DNA from: Candidatus Symbiopectobacterium endolongispinus | GTDB taxonomy: Bacteria > Pseudomonadota > Gammaproteobacteria > Enterobacterales > Enterobacteriaceae | Length of the DNA: 64,000 nt | Reading direction: 5' to 3' | NCBI RefSeq assembly: GCF_018777385.1 | Contig: NZ_JAFJYB010000001.1 | Span: 1,198,610-1,262,609 of the forward strand | Shown here: piece by piece, positions 9,823-19,413 of the stretch | How positions within the stretch are numbered: the first letter of the stretch is position 1 | Layout of the letters: each line of letters starts with the position of its first letter | Translations under genes and position numbers: made by a program | The notes under the pieces: generated by a model | What the model was told of the DNA's origin: nothing | What the model saw: only the letters and a program-made list of their open reading frames with translations | Databases searched by the model: none

Positions 9823-11137
9823 GGGTCTTCCCTTGTTGTGGTGGCTGAAGGCATGATAATGGCGTATTAAATCGCCAGAGGTCACCACCATGGACGAAAA
9901 GTCTCTCTACGCTCATATCCTCAACCTGTCTATTCCGTGGCAGGTAAAGTCTCTTTCTCTCGATGAAAATGCCGGTTCTGTTACCGTTACAGTTGAGATT
10001 GCGAAAAACACTCAGTTAACCTGTCCAACCTGCGGGAAATCTTGTCCTATTCACGATCACCGACATCGTAAATGGCGCCATCTCGATACCTGTCAGTTCG
10101 CGACAATAGTCGAAGCTGATGTACCCCGTATTATGTGCCCGGAGCATGGCTACCAGACGCTGTCTGTTCCATGGGCCGGCCCCGGTAGCCGGTATACGCT
10201 GTTGTTCGAGTCGTTCGTTATCTCATGGCTGAAAATCAGCACCGTGGATGCCGTCAGGAAACAGCTGAGGCTGAGCTGGAATGCTGTCGATAATATTATG
10301 CAACGGGCGGTTAAGCGTGGACTGGCCCGTCGAAAAACACCTCAGGCCGCACGTCATCTCTGTGTTGATGAGGTCGCTTTCAAAAAGGGGCATCAGTACG
10401 TCACCGTTATCTCTGATACCCAAGGACAGGCATTGGAACTCAAAGATGATCGCGGAGTTGAAAGTCTTGCTGGCTATCTCCGGAGTCTGGGTGACCGCCA
10501 GATTGAATCCATTAAAACCCTGTCGATGGACATGAATCTATCCTATATAAGCGCAGCGCGGCTCCATCTGCCTAACGCGGTGGAGAAGATCGCGTTCGAC
10601 CACTTCCATGTAGCGAAAATGCTCTGTGCCGTCGTAGATAAAACACGACAGTTGGAGATGAAAACCATCCCGTTACCGGCACGAAAAAGTGCACATCGTT
10701 CCCGTTATCTGTGGTTGTACGGTCGCCATAAACGTCATGGTCGAATAGCAGAAAGACTGGAAGCAGCGCAGATGGTTCTGCCTGATACCAGCCGTTGCTG
10801 GGCAATGAAGGCGCTGGCCCGGGAACTCTGGAACCGCCGGTATGACGAACACAGCAGGCGTCTGTGGCTGGAATGGATAGGGATGGCAAAAGACGTTGGT
10901 GTCCCGCTACTAAGCAGCGCCGCCCGGACGTTACGTAAACGACTGTACGGGATCCTGAATGCCATGAAACACAGGGTATCAAACGGTAATGCAGAGTCAC
11001 TAAACAGCAAGATAAGGCTGCTGCGGATCAAGTCCAGAGGATACCGGAACAAAGAACGCTTTAAGGTGGCAGTGATGTTCCATTACGGCAGGTTAAACAT
11101 GTTGTTATAAGTCTCCCACCATGATAGGGGAAGACCC
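9823..11137 (+). mobile_element. ISL3-family insertion sequence, copy A (1315 bp)
   Basis: Terminal inverted repeats start GGGTCTTCCC on the left and end GGGAAGACCC on the right. One long transposase gene fills the element. It is identical in length to copy C. The 8-bp sequences beside the two ends differ (ATGTAATT left, ATTTATGT right), so the two flanks are not a target duplication of one insertion and have probably been rejoined by recombination between IS copies. Confidence 0.95.
9890..11110 (+). CDS. ISL3-family transposase (copy A)
   Basis: 406-residue transposase with an N-terminal zinc-finger-like region (CPTCGKSCPIHDHRHRKWRH, later MCPEHG), a helix-turn-helix region, and the DDE-type catalytic domain: CVDEVAFKKGHQYVTVISD for the first Asp, SMDMNLSY for the second, and NGNAESLNSKIRLLR with the late Glu. 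Intact, so it may still be active and able to act on the defective copy B. Ends with a TAA 27 bp before the right terminus. Confidence 0.95.
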   Translation: MDEKSLYAHILNLSIPWQVKSLSLDENAGSVTVTVEIAKNTQLTCPTCGKSCPIHDHRHRKWRHLDTCQFATIVEADVPRIMCPEHGYQTLSVPWAGPGSRYTLLFESFVISWLKISTVDAVRKQLRLSWNAVDNIMQRAVKRGLARRKTPQAARHLCVDEVAFKKGHQYVTVISDTQGQALELKDDRGVESLAGYLRSLGDRQIESIKTLSMDMNLSYISAARLHLPNAVEKIAFDHFHVAKMLCAVVDKTRQLEMKTIPLPARKSAHRSRYLWLYGRHKRHGRIAERLEAAQMVLPDTSRCWAMKALARELWNRRYDEHSRRLWLEWIGMAKDVGVPLLSSAARTLRKRLYGILNAMKHRVSNGNAESLNSKIRLLRIKSRGYRNKERFKVAVMFHYGRLNMLL

Positions 11138-11149
11138 ATTTATGTACAG
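11138..11149 (+). promoter_or_regulatory. LexA half-site at right end of IS copy A
   Basis: The 8 bp ATTTATGT directly follow the IS end, then ACAG at 11146-11149. The half-site spacing is the same as at the other five IS ends. The next 250 bp up to 11400 hold no gene I can see. Confidence 0.75.
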
Positions 11150-11400
11150 CATTAAAGGCAAGGTGCTTTTGAGATAACCGTATTAATAATATGTAATTTG
11201 TGAGCGCACTCTGATTCTACCCATATCCTGATGTAAACGGCGGATATGGCCAAGTCATGGTTAAAACCTAAATAACAACAAAATAGCTTTCGTTTTTTGA
11301 TAGAAACTCATCATTTTCCTAAAGAACGAAATATTGCCTATGACATGATCGGCGCTTATTTTTAATTAACTGTCATACAAATAAAAATTTAGGTGGTCTC

Positions 11401-11799
11401 ATGCAATTATTTAAAACTATAGCGGTATTAACGATGGGGTTGTTATCAGGATGCGATGCGCAACAGGCGGAAGACAGTAACAAGAGCAACAATCATGTGC
11501 AGGCAGATAGTTCTGTACCGCTCATTATCGCGTTAAAAGACAGAGGGGAGGGCTTTCAGGAAATTCCTTCGACGTTACTTATTAAGCAGACGGTATCCGG
11601 TGATTCCGTTGAGTCTCCTGAGCGTGCAACCGTGACCATTGAGGAAGATATTCCCACTGACGATTCAGTGGCTGCAATGCGTTATGTCTATCAATTATCA
11701 AAGAGGGATGACTCCTGGGAAATAGACAGCAAAGATATCAGTCAGCGTTGTGTCAGCGGTCGGGGGAGTGCAGATTTTTCTAAGGAACTTTGCCGCTAG
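11401..11799 (+). CDS. Putative lipoprotein, unknown function
   Basis: 132 residues with a lipoprotein signal: MQLFKTIAVLTMGLLSGC, lipobox LLSGC, so Cys18 would be acylated. The mature part is acidic and Ser-rich at first, then contains a plausible small beta-rich domain (PLIIALKDRGEGF, TVTIEEDIPTDDSV, YVYQLSKRDDSWEIDSK). AGGTGG lies just before the ATG. I do not recognise the family. No operon partner is evident. Confidence 0.7.
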   Translation: MQLFKTIAVLTMGLLSGCDAQQAEDSNKSNNHVQADSSVPLIIALKDRGEGFQEIPSTLLIKQTVSGDSVESPERATVTIEEDIPTDDSVAAMRYVYQLSKRDDSWEIDSKDISQRCVSGRGSADFSKELCR

Positions 11800-11915
11800 C
11801 CTCATTCGGATAATTGCACTCGTTGAGCACGGTGACTGAATATCATGCTTAAAGAGGTTGGCATCGTGCCACCCGTGTTGTTTTCCAGGTGGCCCTATTT
11901 ACGCTGCTACTACAG

Positions 11916-12290
11916 TCAGGCGATTTGCGTTTGCAAACCTTCCTTTGCCCTCTCTTTGATGCTTTCCTGGACTTTGTGAGTGACTCTACTCTGTTCTTCG
12001 GGCGGCATAGCCTCAAACTCTTCTTTGGAGATCCCCATCGAGGCCAGAACCGTGAAAAAGAGTCGATCCTCAGGAGACATCTCAAGCCATTCCTGCAATT
12101 CCTGTGCAGCAGTAGACTGGTGGGAGACTAGCTCTGGTTGGGCACTGACCGAGTTTTCTTGTTGAGCTGGATGTTCTTTCGCTACCGCTTTTTTTAACTC
12201 AATATCGAAAGCATTTCCTTGCGATGCAACCAGGCGTGATGCTGATGATGTCAAAGCGGTACGCGTAGCCAATGTTTCAATAATCGACAT
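11916..12290 (-). CDS. Small hypothetical protein
   Basis: About 124 residues starting at MSIIETLATRTALTSSASR. The N-terminal half is low complexity and Ala/Gln-rich; the C-terminal half is a compact acidic region, LQEWLEMSPEDRLFFTVLA, followed by SKEEFEAMPPEEQ and a helical tail. The shape resembles small secreted or regulatory proteins seen in plant- or host-associated enterobacteria, but I cannot name a family. A longer start at 12308 is possible. Confidence 0.55.
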   Translation of the reverse strand: MSIIETLATRTALTSSASRLVASQGNAFDIELKKAVAKEHPAQQENSVSAQPELVSHQSTAAQELQEWLEMSPEDRLFFTVLASMGISKEEFEAMPPEEQSRVTHKVQESIKERAKEGLQTQIA

Positions 12291-12542
12291 TCGTATTTTC
12301 CTGAGCAAAGTGGGGAAATACGATAATGCTACTTTTTCAGGGATCCAATTTGGATGGTAACCACGATAATTGTGGCTAAATTACCGGATAGACGCAAATC
12401 ATTGGTTTAGTGAGATTAACGGTGAGATGAGTAAGCGGAGGGTAATGAGCGAACGGTATAGTTAGGAAGCAAATTAAAAGTTACCTCCTCTCTAGCCATG
12501 ATGGCACGAGAGGAGTCATCGATTGGGGGGGATCAGTGTTCA

Positions 12543-12638
12543 TCAGTCATCCCATTTAGGGCTAAAGAAAGCGATAATAAAACCTACCGCCACGATAACA
12601 GCGAGTACGCTGATAAATACATTTTCGTTTGCCAACAT
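12543..12638 (-). CDS. mgtS: MgtS-like small membrane protein (31 aa)
   Basis: A 31-codon gene on the minus strand with AAGGAG just upstream of its ATG. The product begins MLANENVFISVLAVIVAV and ends FSPKWDD. It matches the length and layout of E. coli MgtS (MLGNMNVF at the start, a single membrane helix, and SHKWDD at the end). In E. coli MgtS sits in the inner membrane, stabilises the magnesium transporter MgtA and is induced at low magnesium through PhoPQ. The conserved ends make chance similarity unlikely. The next 245 bp toward the Nudix gene hold nothing else I recognise. Confidence 0.85.
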   Translation of the reverse strand: MLANENVFISVLAVIVAVGFIIAFFSPKWDD

Positions 12639-12883
12639 GGTAAAACTCCTTGAGTTAAGTAATTCGATAGATAATCCTCTGCGATAAAAACAGCCTGACT
12701 AAATGTCAACGAGAATTCTAAGATATACACCCTAAACGGGCTTTAAATAATAGCTACTTTTGGCTATGCTGTTGGAAAAGCGCGAAATTAAAAATAGTAG
12801 GATCATTTTTTGATCGCGATCTCAATTTGCTTTCACCACCTCAGGTAATCTTCTCGGCCTTTTTTGTTAAGGAAGCATTAGTT

Positions 12884-13306
12884 ATGAGTAAGATAAGAGC
12901 GAAATCGGTCTGCCTTTTCCGCCACAAAGGGCGGGTGCTGTTAGCGGAAGGGCACGACCCGGTCAAGAACTCGCATTATTTGTTACCCATCGGCGGTGGC
13001 GTTGATTTTGGTGAAACCTCTGAGGCTGCGGCCATCCGTGAAGTCAAAGAATAGATTGGCGCTGATGCCGTTGATCTGACGTTGTTGGGCGTATCAGAGA
13101 ATATTTTCGAATACAACGGAAAACCGGGTCACGAAATCGTTTTTGTTTATGAAGGCCAGTTTGCCGATAAGGCCTTTTATCAGCGTGATGTGGTTCACGG
13201 GGTTGAGTCCAATGGTATGCCGATTGTGATGCGCTGGATCGATCAGACGGCTGTGCTAAGTGATGTGCTAGCCGTGTTTCCTGATGGCATAAAGGACATG
13301 TTATAG
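12884..13306 (+). pseudogene. Nudix hydrolase with a nonsense codon in the Nudix box
   Basis: Nudix-fold pyrophosphohydrolase. The ATG at 12884 follows AAGGAAG. The box GX5EX7REUXEEXGU reads GGVDFGE, seven residues, then REVKE, followed by TAG (13052-13054) exactly where the second Glu of the EE pair is invariant, then IGA. So GAG to TAG in a metal-binding catalytic position is the likely event. The frame continues normally to 13306, giving a 140-codon gene, typical for small Nudix proteins. No other lesion is visible. Confidence 0.9.
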
Positions 13307-13366
13307 CCCGCGTTGCTGATGCGTAAATCGGTGCCTGGCATAGTCCACTTTGGCGGCACACCGCTG

Positions 13367-13735
13367 TTATTCCTGTATCGTTGGCTCTCGCTTGGCGATT
13401 TCCCGTTCCAACCATGCCATCACGACGCTCACGATGTAGTCTTGTTCTTGTTGGCTAAGCGCTTGGTGCGCTGCAATACCATGCCATTTTGTTAAACACC
13501 CCCGACAGCAGGTCGCGGTGGCATGTTGCGCAATAAATACAGGATGGCCGCGCATTGGGGTCTGTTTGCCATCATTGCGTGGTTCGGTGGGCGCTAAGCG
13601 TTGGGCCACGAAATCGGCAGCATGTTGCTTGATGACATCGAAGCCCTTTTGATTCAGATAATTCAACTCTTTTGGCCCGAGAGCAAAACGTTGTCGAAAT
13701 GCAGAGCGAGACAAACGTAAGAAAAGATCGCCCAT
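13367..13735 (-). CDS. DUF4186 family protein
   Basis: 122 residues without lesion. Recognisable elements are LSRSAFRQRFALGPKELNYL, a central HPVFIAQHATATCCRGCLTKWH with two Cys and a His that could bind a metal, and a C-terminal helix IVSVVMAWLEREI. These fit DUF4186, a family of small uncharacterised bacterial proteins. Convergent with the Nudix gene and divergent from the downstream UspF gene. Confidence 0.75.
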   Translation of the reverse strand: MGDLFLRLSRSAFRQRFALGPKELNYLNQKGFDVIKQHAADFVAQRLAPTEPRNDGKQTPMRGHPVFIAQHATATCCRGCLTKWHGIAAHQALSQQEQDYIVSVVMAWLEREIAKREPTIQE

Positions 13736-13831
13736 AGAAAACCTACCTCACAGATTTATAAAGCGTTATTTTACATCATACGGAGGTGAGATATGCTTTT
13801 CTTAAGCGGGAAGCTGCAATAAGGAGCTGCT

Positions 13832-14260
13832 ATGTATACGATGATACTGGTCCCTATCGATCTGGAAGAAGATGGATTAACGCAAAACGCCTTGCAGCAT
13901 GCAGTACAGTTGGCAAAGGCGTCGGATGCCATGCTTCACTTGTTTCATGCCTTGCCCGATGCCTCCGCCTTCATGTCTGCCTACTCATTTGGTATCAAAG
14001 AGTTTGAGAATCAAGCCGTGGTCAAAGCAAACGAGGTGCTTAAAGCGCTGGTAGCAAAGACCGGTTTTCCGGCTGAGCGTGTGCACTATAGCGTAAGCTT
14101 TGGGTCTCCACGCGACGAGACATTGCAATTAGCGCAAGAGATTGGTGCGGATTTGATCGTGGTCGGCTCACGCAGACCCAATGTTAAAACCTATCTGCTT
14201 GGTTCTAATGCTGCGGCCATCGTTCGTCATGCAACGACGACAGTACTGGTCGTCAGATAG
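13832..14260 (+). CDS. Universal stress protein, UspF/UspG type
   Basis: 142 residues with a single Usp domain: MYTMILVPIDLEE at the first strand with the conserved Asp, VHYSVSFGSPRDE in the middle, and the ATP-binding signature G-2X-G-9X-G(S/T) seen as VVGSRRPNVKTYLLGSNAAA, ending VRHATTTVLVVR. This is the nucleotide-binding class of Usp proteins. An AAGGAG site lies before the ATG. It is cytoplasmic and stress-induced in relatives. Convergent with the OrtT-like gene. Confidence 0.9.
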   Translation: MYTMILVPIDLEEDGLTQNALQHAVQLAKASDAMLHLFHALPDASAFMSAYSFGIKEFENQAVVKANEVLKALVAKTGFPAERVHYSVSFGSPRDETLQLAQEIGADLIVVGSRRPNVKTYLLGSNAAAIVRHATTTVLVVR

Positions 14261-14300
14261 CGTTTTGTTGTTGTGCGGCGTTGTCCGTCAGGACGCGCCG

Positions 14301-14486
14301 CTACAGCAGTGAAAACAGTAATACCAGTGGAAAGCTGAGCGGCCAGGTCAGCCCGATCAGTGCTGAGGCCAGAAAACGCATCAACAGGGATTTATCTCGG
14401 CTCAGCGAAAACGTTATCACCATCGCAATGATGGCACCCAACAAGTAGGCATGCTTGATAAATTCCCAGACGGCGTGGTGTGACAC
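14301..14486 (-). CDS. OrtT/GhoT-like membrane toxin
   Basis: 61 residues with two predicted membrane helices. The C-terminal half, RFLASALIGLTWPLSFPLVL followed by LFSLL, closely follows the GhoT/OrtT signature (LSAFLVG-TWP-S-PVALLFSLF). In E. coli GhoT is the membrane-damaging toxin of the GhoST type V system and OrtT is a related orphan toxin that lowers ATP and proton motive force under stress. No GhoS-like antitoxin gene is seen beside it, so OrtT-like (orphan) is the better guess. Intact. The ~370 bp between it and the next gene show no further coding. Confidence 0.8.
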   Translation of the reverse strand: MSHHAVWEFIKHAYLLGAIIAMVITFSLSRDKSLLMRFLASALIGLTWPLSFPLVLLFSLL

Positions 14487-14856
14487 AGCAGGTTCCTTTT
14501 CGTGGCGGCGCGTTATTCTAATGTGTTAATATATTATGATCAACGCGTTAAGTTTGATGTTGTGGCACCGATCGCAAATCATTTACCTTCTCTCCATTGT
14601 AAGTAAAATAATTGGCTTACCAATAATTATTATTGTCATCTCTTTTCGCAATAATTCAGGTTGCAGACCTGTGATGTTCCCATGATTGCTCTGTGTATGA
14701 TGACTATCACACAGCGGTGTCGAAATAGGTAACTGACTGAGCCTGCGTAGCGTGGTGTCTTTTTCATGACGGAAATATTAAATTTTTGTGTCATGCTAGA
14801 CTTCATCATACGACTAACATATCGTGTCCCTTTGTCTCTTAAAGAAAGGTAAGAAA

Positions 14857-15138
14857 ATGAGTGAGGTATCCAGTTTATCCTTAAAGATCCCTCAAGAGTT
14901 GAAAGAGCAAATCAAAGCGGCTGCCTTAGAAAATCAGGTTTCCATTAGTGCAGAAGTGGCGGCGCGTTTGGCGAAAAGTTTTACTATTGCTGCTAAGGAT
15001 AGCGTCGATGCTGAGCAGGCTGATGTAGATAACCAGCATACTGAAGAGGTTGTTGAACAACCATTGAGCCAGAAAGAATTGAAAAAGATCAGACAGTTGA
15101 TAAAAGATAAAGGCAAGGGCACATCCAAGAAAAAGTGA
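14857..15138 (+). CDS. Small Arc-like (ribbon-helix-helix) protein
   Basis: 93 residues from ATG 14857, preceded by AAAGGTAAG. The N-terminal 50 residues (SSLSLKIPQELKEQIKAAA followed by NQVSISAEVAARLAKS) match an Arc-type ribbon-helix-helix: one beta strand, two helices, with SISAE at the second helix. The rest is acidic, then a strongly basic tail ending KGKGTSKKK. Such proteins bind DNA as dimers and act as repressors or antitoxins. No toxin gene is adjacent on this strand. A terminator follows directly. Confidence 0.75.
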   Translation: MSEVSSLSLKIPQELKEQIKAAALENQVSISAEVAARLAKSFTIAAKDSVDAEQADVDNQHTEEVVEQPLSQKELKKIRQLIKDKGKGTSKKK

Positions 15139-15150
15139 TGTTGCCAGATA

Positions 15151-15187
15151 AAACCTCACCGTATTGTTGATGACGGTGGTTTTTTTT
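15151..15187 (+). terminator. Rho-independent terminator after the Arc-like gene
   Basis: AAACCTCACCGT pairs imperfectly with GACGGTGGTTT around a 9-nt loop and is followed by a run of T. Confidence 0.75.
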
Positions 15188-15277
15188 GTCAGTAGCGATC
15201 CGTGCCGTGTTTTTGACGCCTTGTTTTAAGGTTTTTCCAGCCATGGCCGATGAAAAAAGTTTAGGCATTAGGGGGGC

Positions 15278-15553
15278 ATGGAAGATGTTACTGGGTATAT
15301 TAAAAGAAACACTCATTTTCAGCATCAGGATGATAACCTGTTTTATCGTTATGAGATTATTAAAAATGAGCACCGTGGTGGCTACTTCGCTATTATTTAT
15401 TTGTCTGATAACCGTATTCATCAGGGTAGTAAAATACCGAGCTGGGAAATAACTATTCCTTTTATGCAATTGAAGTCAAATTACCTTCCTAATGCCAGAG
15501 TAGAGTGCGAATTACATTTTAATGAAACCCACAAAATTGCTGTTCTGCAGTGA
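15278..15553 (+). CDS. Hypothetical protein
   Basis: 91 residues, MEDVTGYIKRNTHFQH to ETHKIAVLQ. The composition is that of a real folded protein, with alternating beta-like stretches (GGYFAIIYLSD, SWEITIPFMQLK, VECELHFNE). I do not recognise it. The overlapping ORF from 15186 has a less protein-like, hydrophobic translation. The ATG has GGGGGG rather than a clear ribosome site, so the start or even the gene could be wrong. Confidence 0.5.
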   Translation: MEDVTGYIKRNTHFQHQDDNLFYRYEIIKNEHRGGYFAIIYLSDNRIHQGSKIPSWEITIPFMQLKSNYLPNARVECELHFNETHKIAVLQ

Positions 15554-15867
15554 TGTTAATATTTTAATACCGCCTGGCGTATTCTGTGATTGATAAAACA
15601 ATAATATTACTCCCCTGCTTGAAGGCAAGGGGGCAATACGTGCATTAACGACCGTTTGTTTTCTGATTATTATCTCTGCTGCGGGTAAGTCTCTTCGATT
15701 ATTTATTCAAAAATGTTTTAAATTTATTAAGGCAAAATAGACACCGCCAGCAACTATAATTTACCTTGAATATAGGTAAATATGTGCATAATGATCGATT
15801 ATGGTGGTATATGGGTTTTGTAAATAAAAATAGACATATAAATTTCATTTAATCAGTAAAGAAATCG

Positions 15868-15943
15868 TATAATATGCCGTTGAACATAAGTCTCTGGATT
15901 TGCGTGAATACAACCATACTCTGCATGAGAGTATGGATTTTTT
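15868..15943 (+). ncRNA. Candidate small RNA with own promoter box and terminator
   Basis: A perfect TATAAT (15868-15873) is followed about 40 bp later by a 9-bp perfect hairpin, CCATACTCT at 15914-15922 with AGAGTATGG at 15928-15936, and ATTTTTTC. No ORF links them. A transcript of about 60-65 nt would result. The -35 region is weak. The rest of the 15.55-16.26 kb gap shows no gene. Confidence 0.4.
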
Positions 15944-16265
15944 CGTAACTATCAGAAAGATGACTTGTGTTCATCTTAATGATTTTTATTGAGTTATTTT
16001 ATTGAAGGGACGCGGTGCGTCAAAGAGTGGCAAGGATTGTTCTAATGAACTGGTTTCAAGCAAGATTTAATGCCGCACTCACGCAGCTAGCATATTAGAT
16101 TATCTCGCATGTGTGTCGCCATCCTTTGGTTGATGCAATGTGTTGATGTCAAATCCACAGGGATAAATAGCGCATACCGCTATTCAGTGAATAGACATTC
16201 TGTTGAATGAAACATTCAGCAATGGTGCCGTAACGTTTATAGTAAAGATGAATAAAGGAATTTAT

Positions 16266-17868
16266 ATGAATCTGTCAAATTGGCGTATTGGATATCGTCT
16301 AGGGATAGGGTTTTCACTCCTGGTATTAATGCTATTGATCGTCGGCGTGATGTCATTGGGACGACTGGCTGATTTTAACTCCCAGATAGACCGGATTGTG
16401 GCGAGTGACTATCCGCCCACAGTAAAGGGGAACCAACTGATTGGTGAACTTAATGGCTATGCACTTAGCCAACAACGCGTATTGTTGACGACATCAGAAC
16501 AGGATATCAAAAAAGAGATGGAGTCGATGAAACAGCGAACGGTCACTGTTTCAGCCCTGATGGAAGACCTACGTAAATCCGCCAATGACTCGCGCTCGCA
16601 GGCGATATTACAGGACATTAATCAGGCGCGTGCAGATTTTCATACCTCCAGTACCAAGTTCGCTGGATTTATCAATAGCGGTGATACCACTGTGGCGCGC
16701 AACGAGTTTATGACGGCAACGGAGAAAAGCATTCAAGCTTACAAAGCCGCGATTAGCGCGTTTATTGACCACCGTGATGACCAGATGTCGCTCTCTCAGC
16801 AGCAGGTGGCGCAAAGCTATACCAACACTCGATTGCTGCTGGTGGGCATGATCCTTGCCGCGATTTTGCTGAGTGTGATCGTGGCTGCTGCTATCACACG
16901 CAGCGTCACCCATTCCGATTAACGAAGCACTGTCCATTGCTGAGCGTGTGGCGACTGGGGATCTTACTTCGGATATTCTTGTCACGCGTAAGGATGAAAC
17001 CGGTTTATTGCTTCAGGCACTGAGAAATATGAATGACAGTCTGCGCCATATTGTCAGTCAGGTGAGGGATGGGTCGGAAAGCATACCCAGTGCCGCAGGC
17101 CAGATCGCCGCAGGCAATCAGGACTTGTCAGCGCGTACCGAAGAACAGGCCAGTTCGCTGGAGCAAACGGCTTCCTCAATGGAACAATTAACGGCGACTA
17201 TCAAGAATACCGCAGATAATACCACGGAAGCGACACAGCTTGCCGCCCAGGGCTCACAAACGGTACGTGAGAGCGGCGAGTTGATGAATGATGTTACCAC
17301 CGAAATGCGCGGCATTCGTGAATCCTCACAGCGGATGGCGGAAATTATCGGCGTGATTGATAGCATTGCTTTTCAAACTAATATTCTCGCTCTGAACGCG
17401 GCCGTAGAAGCCGCGCGTGCCGGCGAGCAGGGACGTGGTTTTGCTGTGGTAGCAAGCGAGGTCCGCGCATTGGCACAGCGCAGTGCGACGGCGGCGAAAG
17501 AAATTAAAGAGCTGATTGATGGCTCCGTGGAAAAGGTGCGCCAGGGGATGGTGCTGGTGGAAAAAACCGCCGTTTCCATGCAGACGCTGGTGACTAACGT
17601 TGAGGGGGTTAACGGCATCGTCACGGAGATTGCGCAGGCAAGCCGTGAGCAGAGCGATGGTGTGAATCAGATCAACCTGGCCGTGGGGCAGATAGATACC
17701 ACGACCCAGCAAAACGCTGCGCTGGTTGAAGAATCTGCTGCTGCGGCACTGTCGTTGCAAGAGCAAGCTCAGGCGCTGACCAGTACGGTGAGCATTTTTA
17801 AACTGGGTAGTTATCACGAAGACCCTGTAGTGCATCAAGATCCACTGCGCATGTTGCCCGGCGCATAA
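16266..17868 (+). pseudogene. Methyl-accepting chemotaxis protein, frameshifted
   Basis: Chemoreceptor of the Tsr/Tar type. It starts MNLSNWRIGYRLGIGFSLL with the first membrane helix, has a four-helix periplasmic domain, and a second helix ([20 protein letters not shown]). A HAMP domain and a signalling domain follow, with the invariant hairpin tip ending [20 protein letters not shown] and [20 protein letters not shown]. An extra C in the CCC near 16910, right at the membrane-HAMP junction, breaks the frame (ITRSVTHSD stop instead of ITRSVT-IPINEAL). Removing one base gives 534 codons, a normal length. The C-terminus lacks the NWETF CheR/B tether. Confidence 0.93.
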
Positions 17869-17922
17869 GGCCTTACCGGCTCTGCACCAAGGGCAGAGCC
17901 GGAGAACTCCCTCCGCGAACGA

Positions 17923-19320
17923 TTACTGCGGTGCGTGTGGCAGCACGTCGGTGTTTTGTATTGCTTGATAACGCCGCCATCGCACGATGTCTATCAGCAA
18001 GAATATTAGCAGGCTGACCCCCATGACGGGCAAACACCCACCGAGTAACAGCGCGATGCAGCCTACAAGTACTCGCCCTGCGAGCGGCAACGCAGTTAAG
18101 GCGGCAAAAAAGCGTGTTCGCCGGGTGAGGTTGGCCGGCAGGTCGCTGTCGACGCAGCCACCACAAGCGGTATCCCCACGCGATCAGGGCGCACAGTCCT
18201 AGGCCGAATCCTGCCAGAATCAGTTGATTTGGCAAGCCGAACAGTACACCCATATGGGCATCGATCCCCCAGCGAGTCAGTTTTGCTGCAAAAGGGTAAT
18301 CCGCAAACCTGACGTAATCGACGACAACACCGCTGTCAAGATTGATGGCAACCATATCGGCCTGCGTCGGCCACCGCCTCTCAATTTCTGTCACGGTCCA
18401 GGCGTTATGTGCGTTTTTTGCCGGGCGGACCTCCAGTTTATTGGCACTGATCCCAGCTTGTCGTGCTATCGCTAATACGTTATCGACGTTATCCAACCCC
18501 GCTGGGGGCGGCATGATGAGCCATGGCTTCACCGTGGTGCTCGGCATGAGCATCCTGTACTACGGGGGCGGAATGGGTGACGAGCGCGGTATTCAGGGAT
18601 GGAGTTTGCCAACCCAATGCGTTGCGCCACACGCCAATATTATTGCCTGCCCATTGTGACCAAGTCAGCCCGGTAGCGGAGAAAAATAGCATCCCGATGA
18701 GTAGCGTTAGCCCCAACGTGCTGTGTATGGCGGGCAGCGGGCGGCAATTTACGGCGAGGTGCGACCCGCGAAGGCATACGCGTTCTCCACCACAGATAAA
18801 CGCCGCCGAGCGCGGCGATCCACAGCTAGGAAGCCGCCAGTTCACTATAGAGACGGCCGACGGAACCGAGGAATAACCCCTTATGCAAACGATCGAGCCA
18901 GGTGCGCAAAGGCAATATTCCTGATGTGCCGTACACCATGAGCTGGCCCTGTATGGCCAGTGTGCTTGGATTAACAAACACAGCGAGGTATTCAGAAGGG
19001 GCCGAGTCAGGGAATCGAAATAGCACACGACTGGTGTCGCGCGGTGTGGGGGCAGGACGTATGGCTAGCCATTGGGCTGAGGGTTGCTCAGCCAGTGCAG
19101 CCTGAGCGGCGAGCGGTTGCGCTGTGCCCGGCACATCAACATGCAATTGATGTGTATACAAGCGTTCTTCAATCTGCGGTGTCAGCACATACAGCGTGCC
19201 AGTCAACGCAGCAACAAAGATAAACGGCCCAACGAACAGACAAATATAGAAATGCAAGCGTAAGAAAAGCGCCATTACCGCCGCAGAGAGGGACTTTTTG
19301 TCAGAGTTTACGGTATCCAT
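17923..19320 (-). pseudogene. PepSY-associated membrane protein, several lesions
   Basis: Inner-membrane PepSY-TM protein, often linked to siderophore or heme-iron reduction. It begins MDTVNSDKKSLSAAVMALFL, followed by the first helix HFYICLFVGPFIFVAALTGT. A TAG at 18826-18828 interrupts SELAAS-LWIAALGGVYLW where Trp (TGG) is expected. After frame breaks the later parts are still readable: HSTLGLTLLIGMLFFSATGL, then a PepSY-like segment (NVLAIARQAGI, WTVTEIERRWPTQ), HMGVLFGLPNQLI and a last helix pair (FFAALTALPLAGRVL, then LLLGGCLPVMG). It ends LPHAPQ at 17923. At least three frameshifts plus the nonsense codon. The DUF2946 gene lies 94 bp upstream. Confidence 0.8.
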
Positions 19321-19413
19321 AGCATGGGAGCCCTTGTCATAAATAAAGGAAAAGGAGAAGTCGTCTTGTGACGGGACGTTATCCAATATCAAATTTTTGT
19401 GTTTATGGTTGTG

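Noticed and set aside
16100..16170. Similarity to 51930-51985 (TGTCGCCATCCT and GGATAA) suggested a dispersed repeat.
   Set aside because: Only two short blocks agree and the spacing differs; too weak to call a repeat family.
17876..17902. GC-rich hairpin between the chemoreceptor and PepSY genes as a terminator.
   Set aside because: The 10-bp stem is perfect but no T-run follows on either strand.
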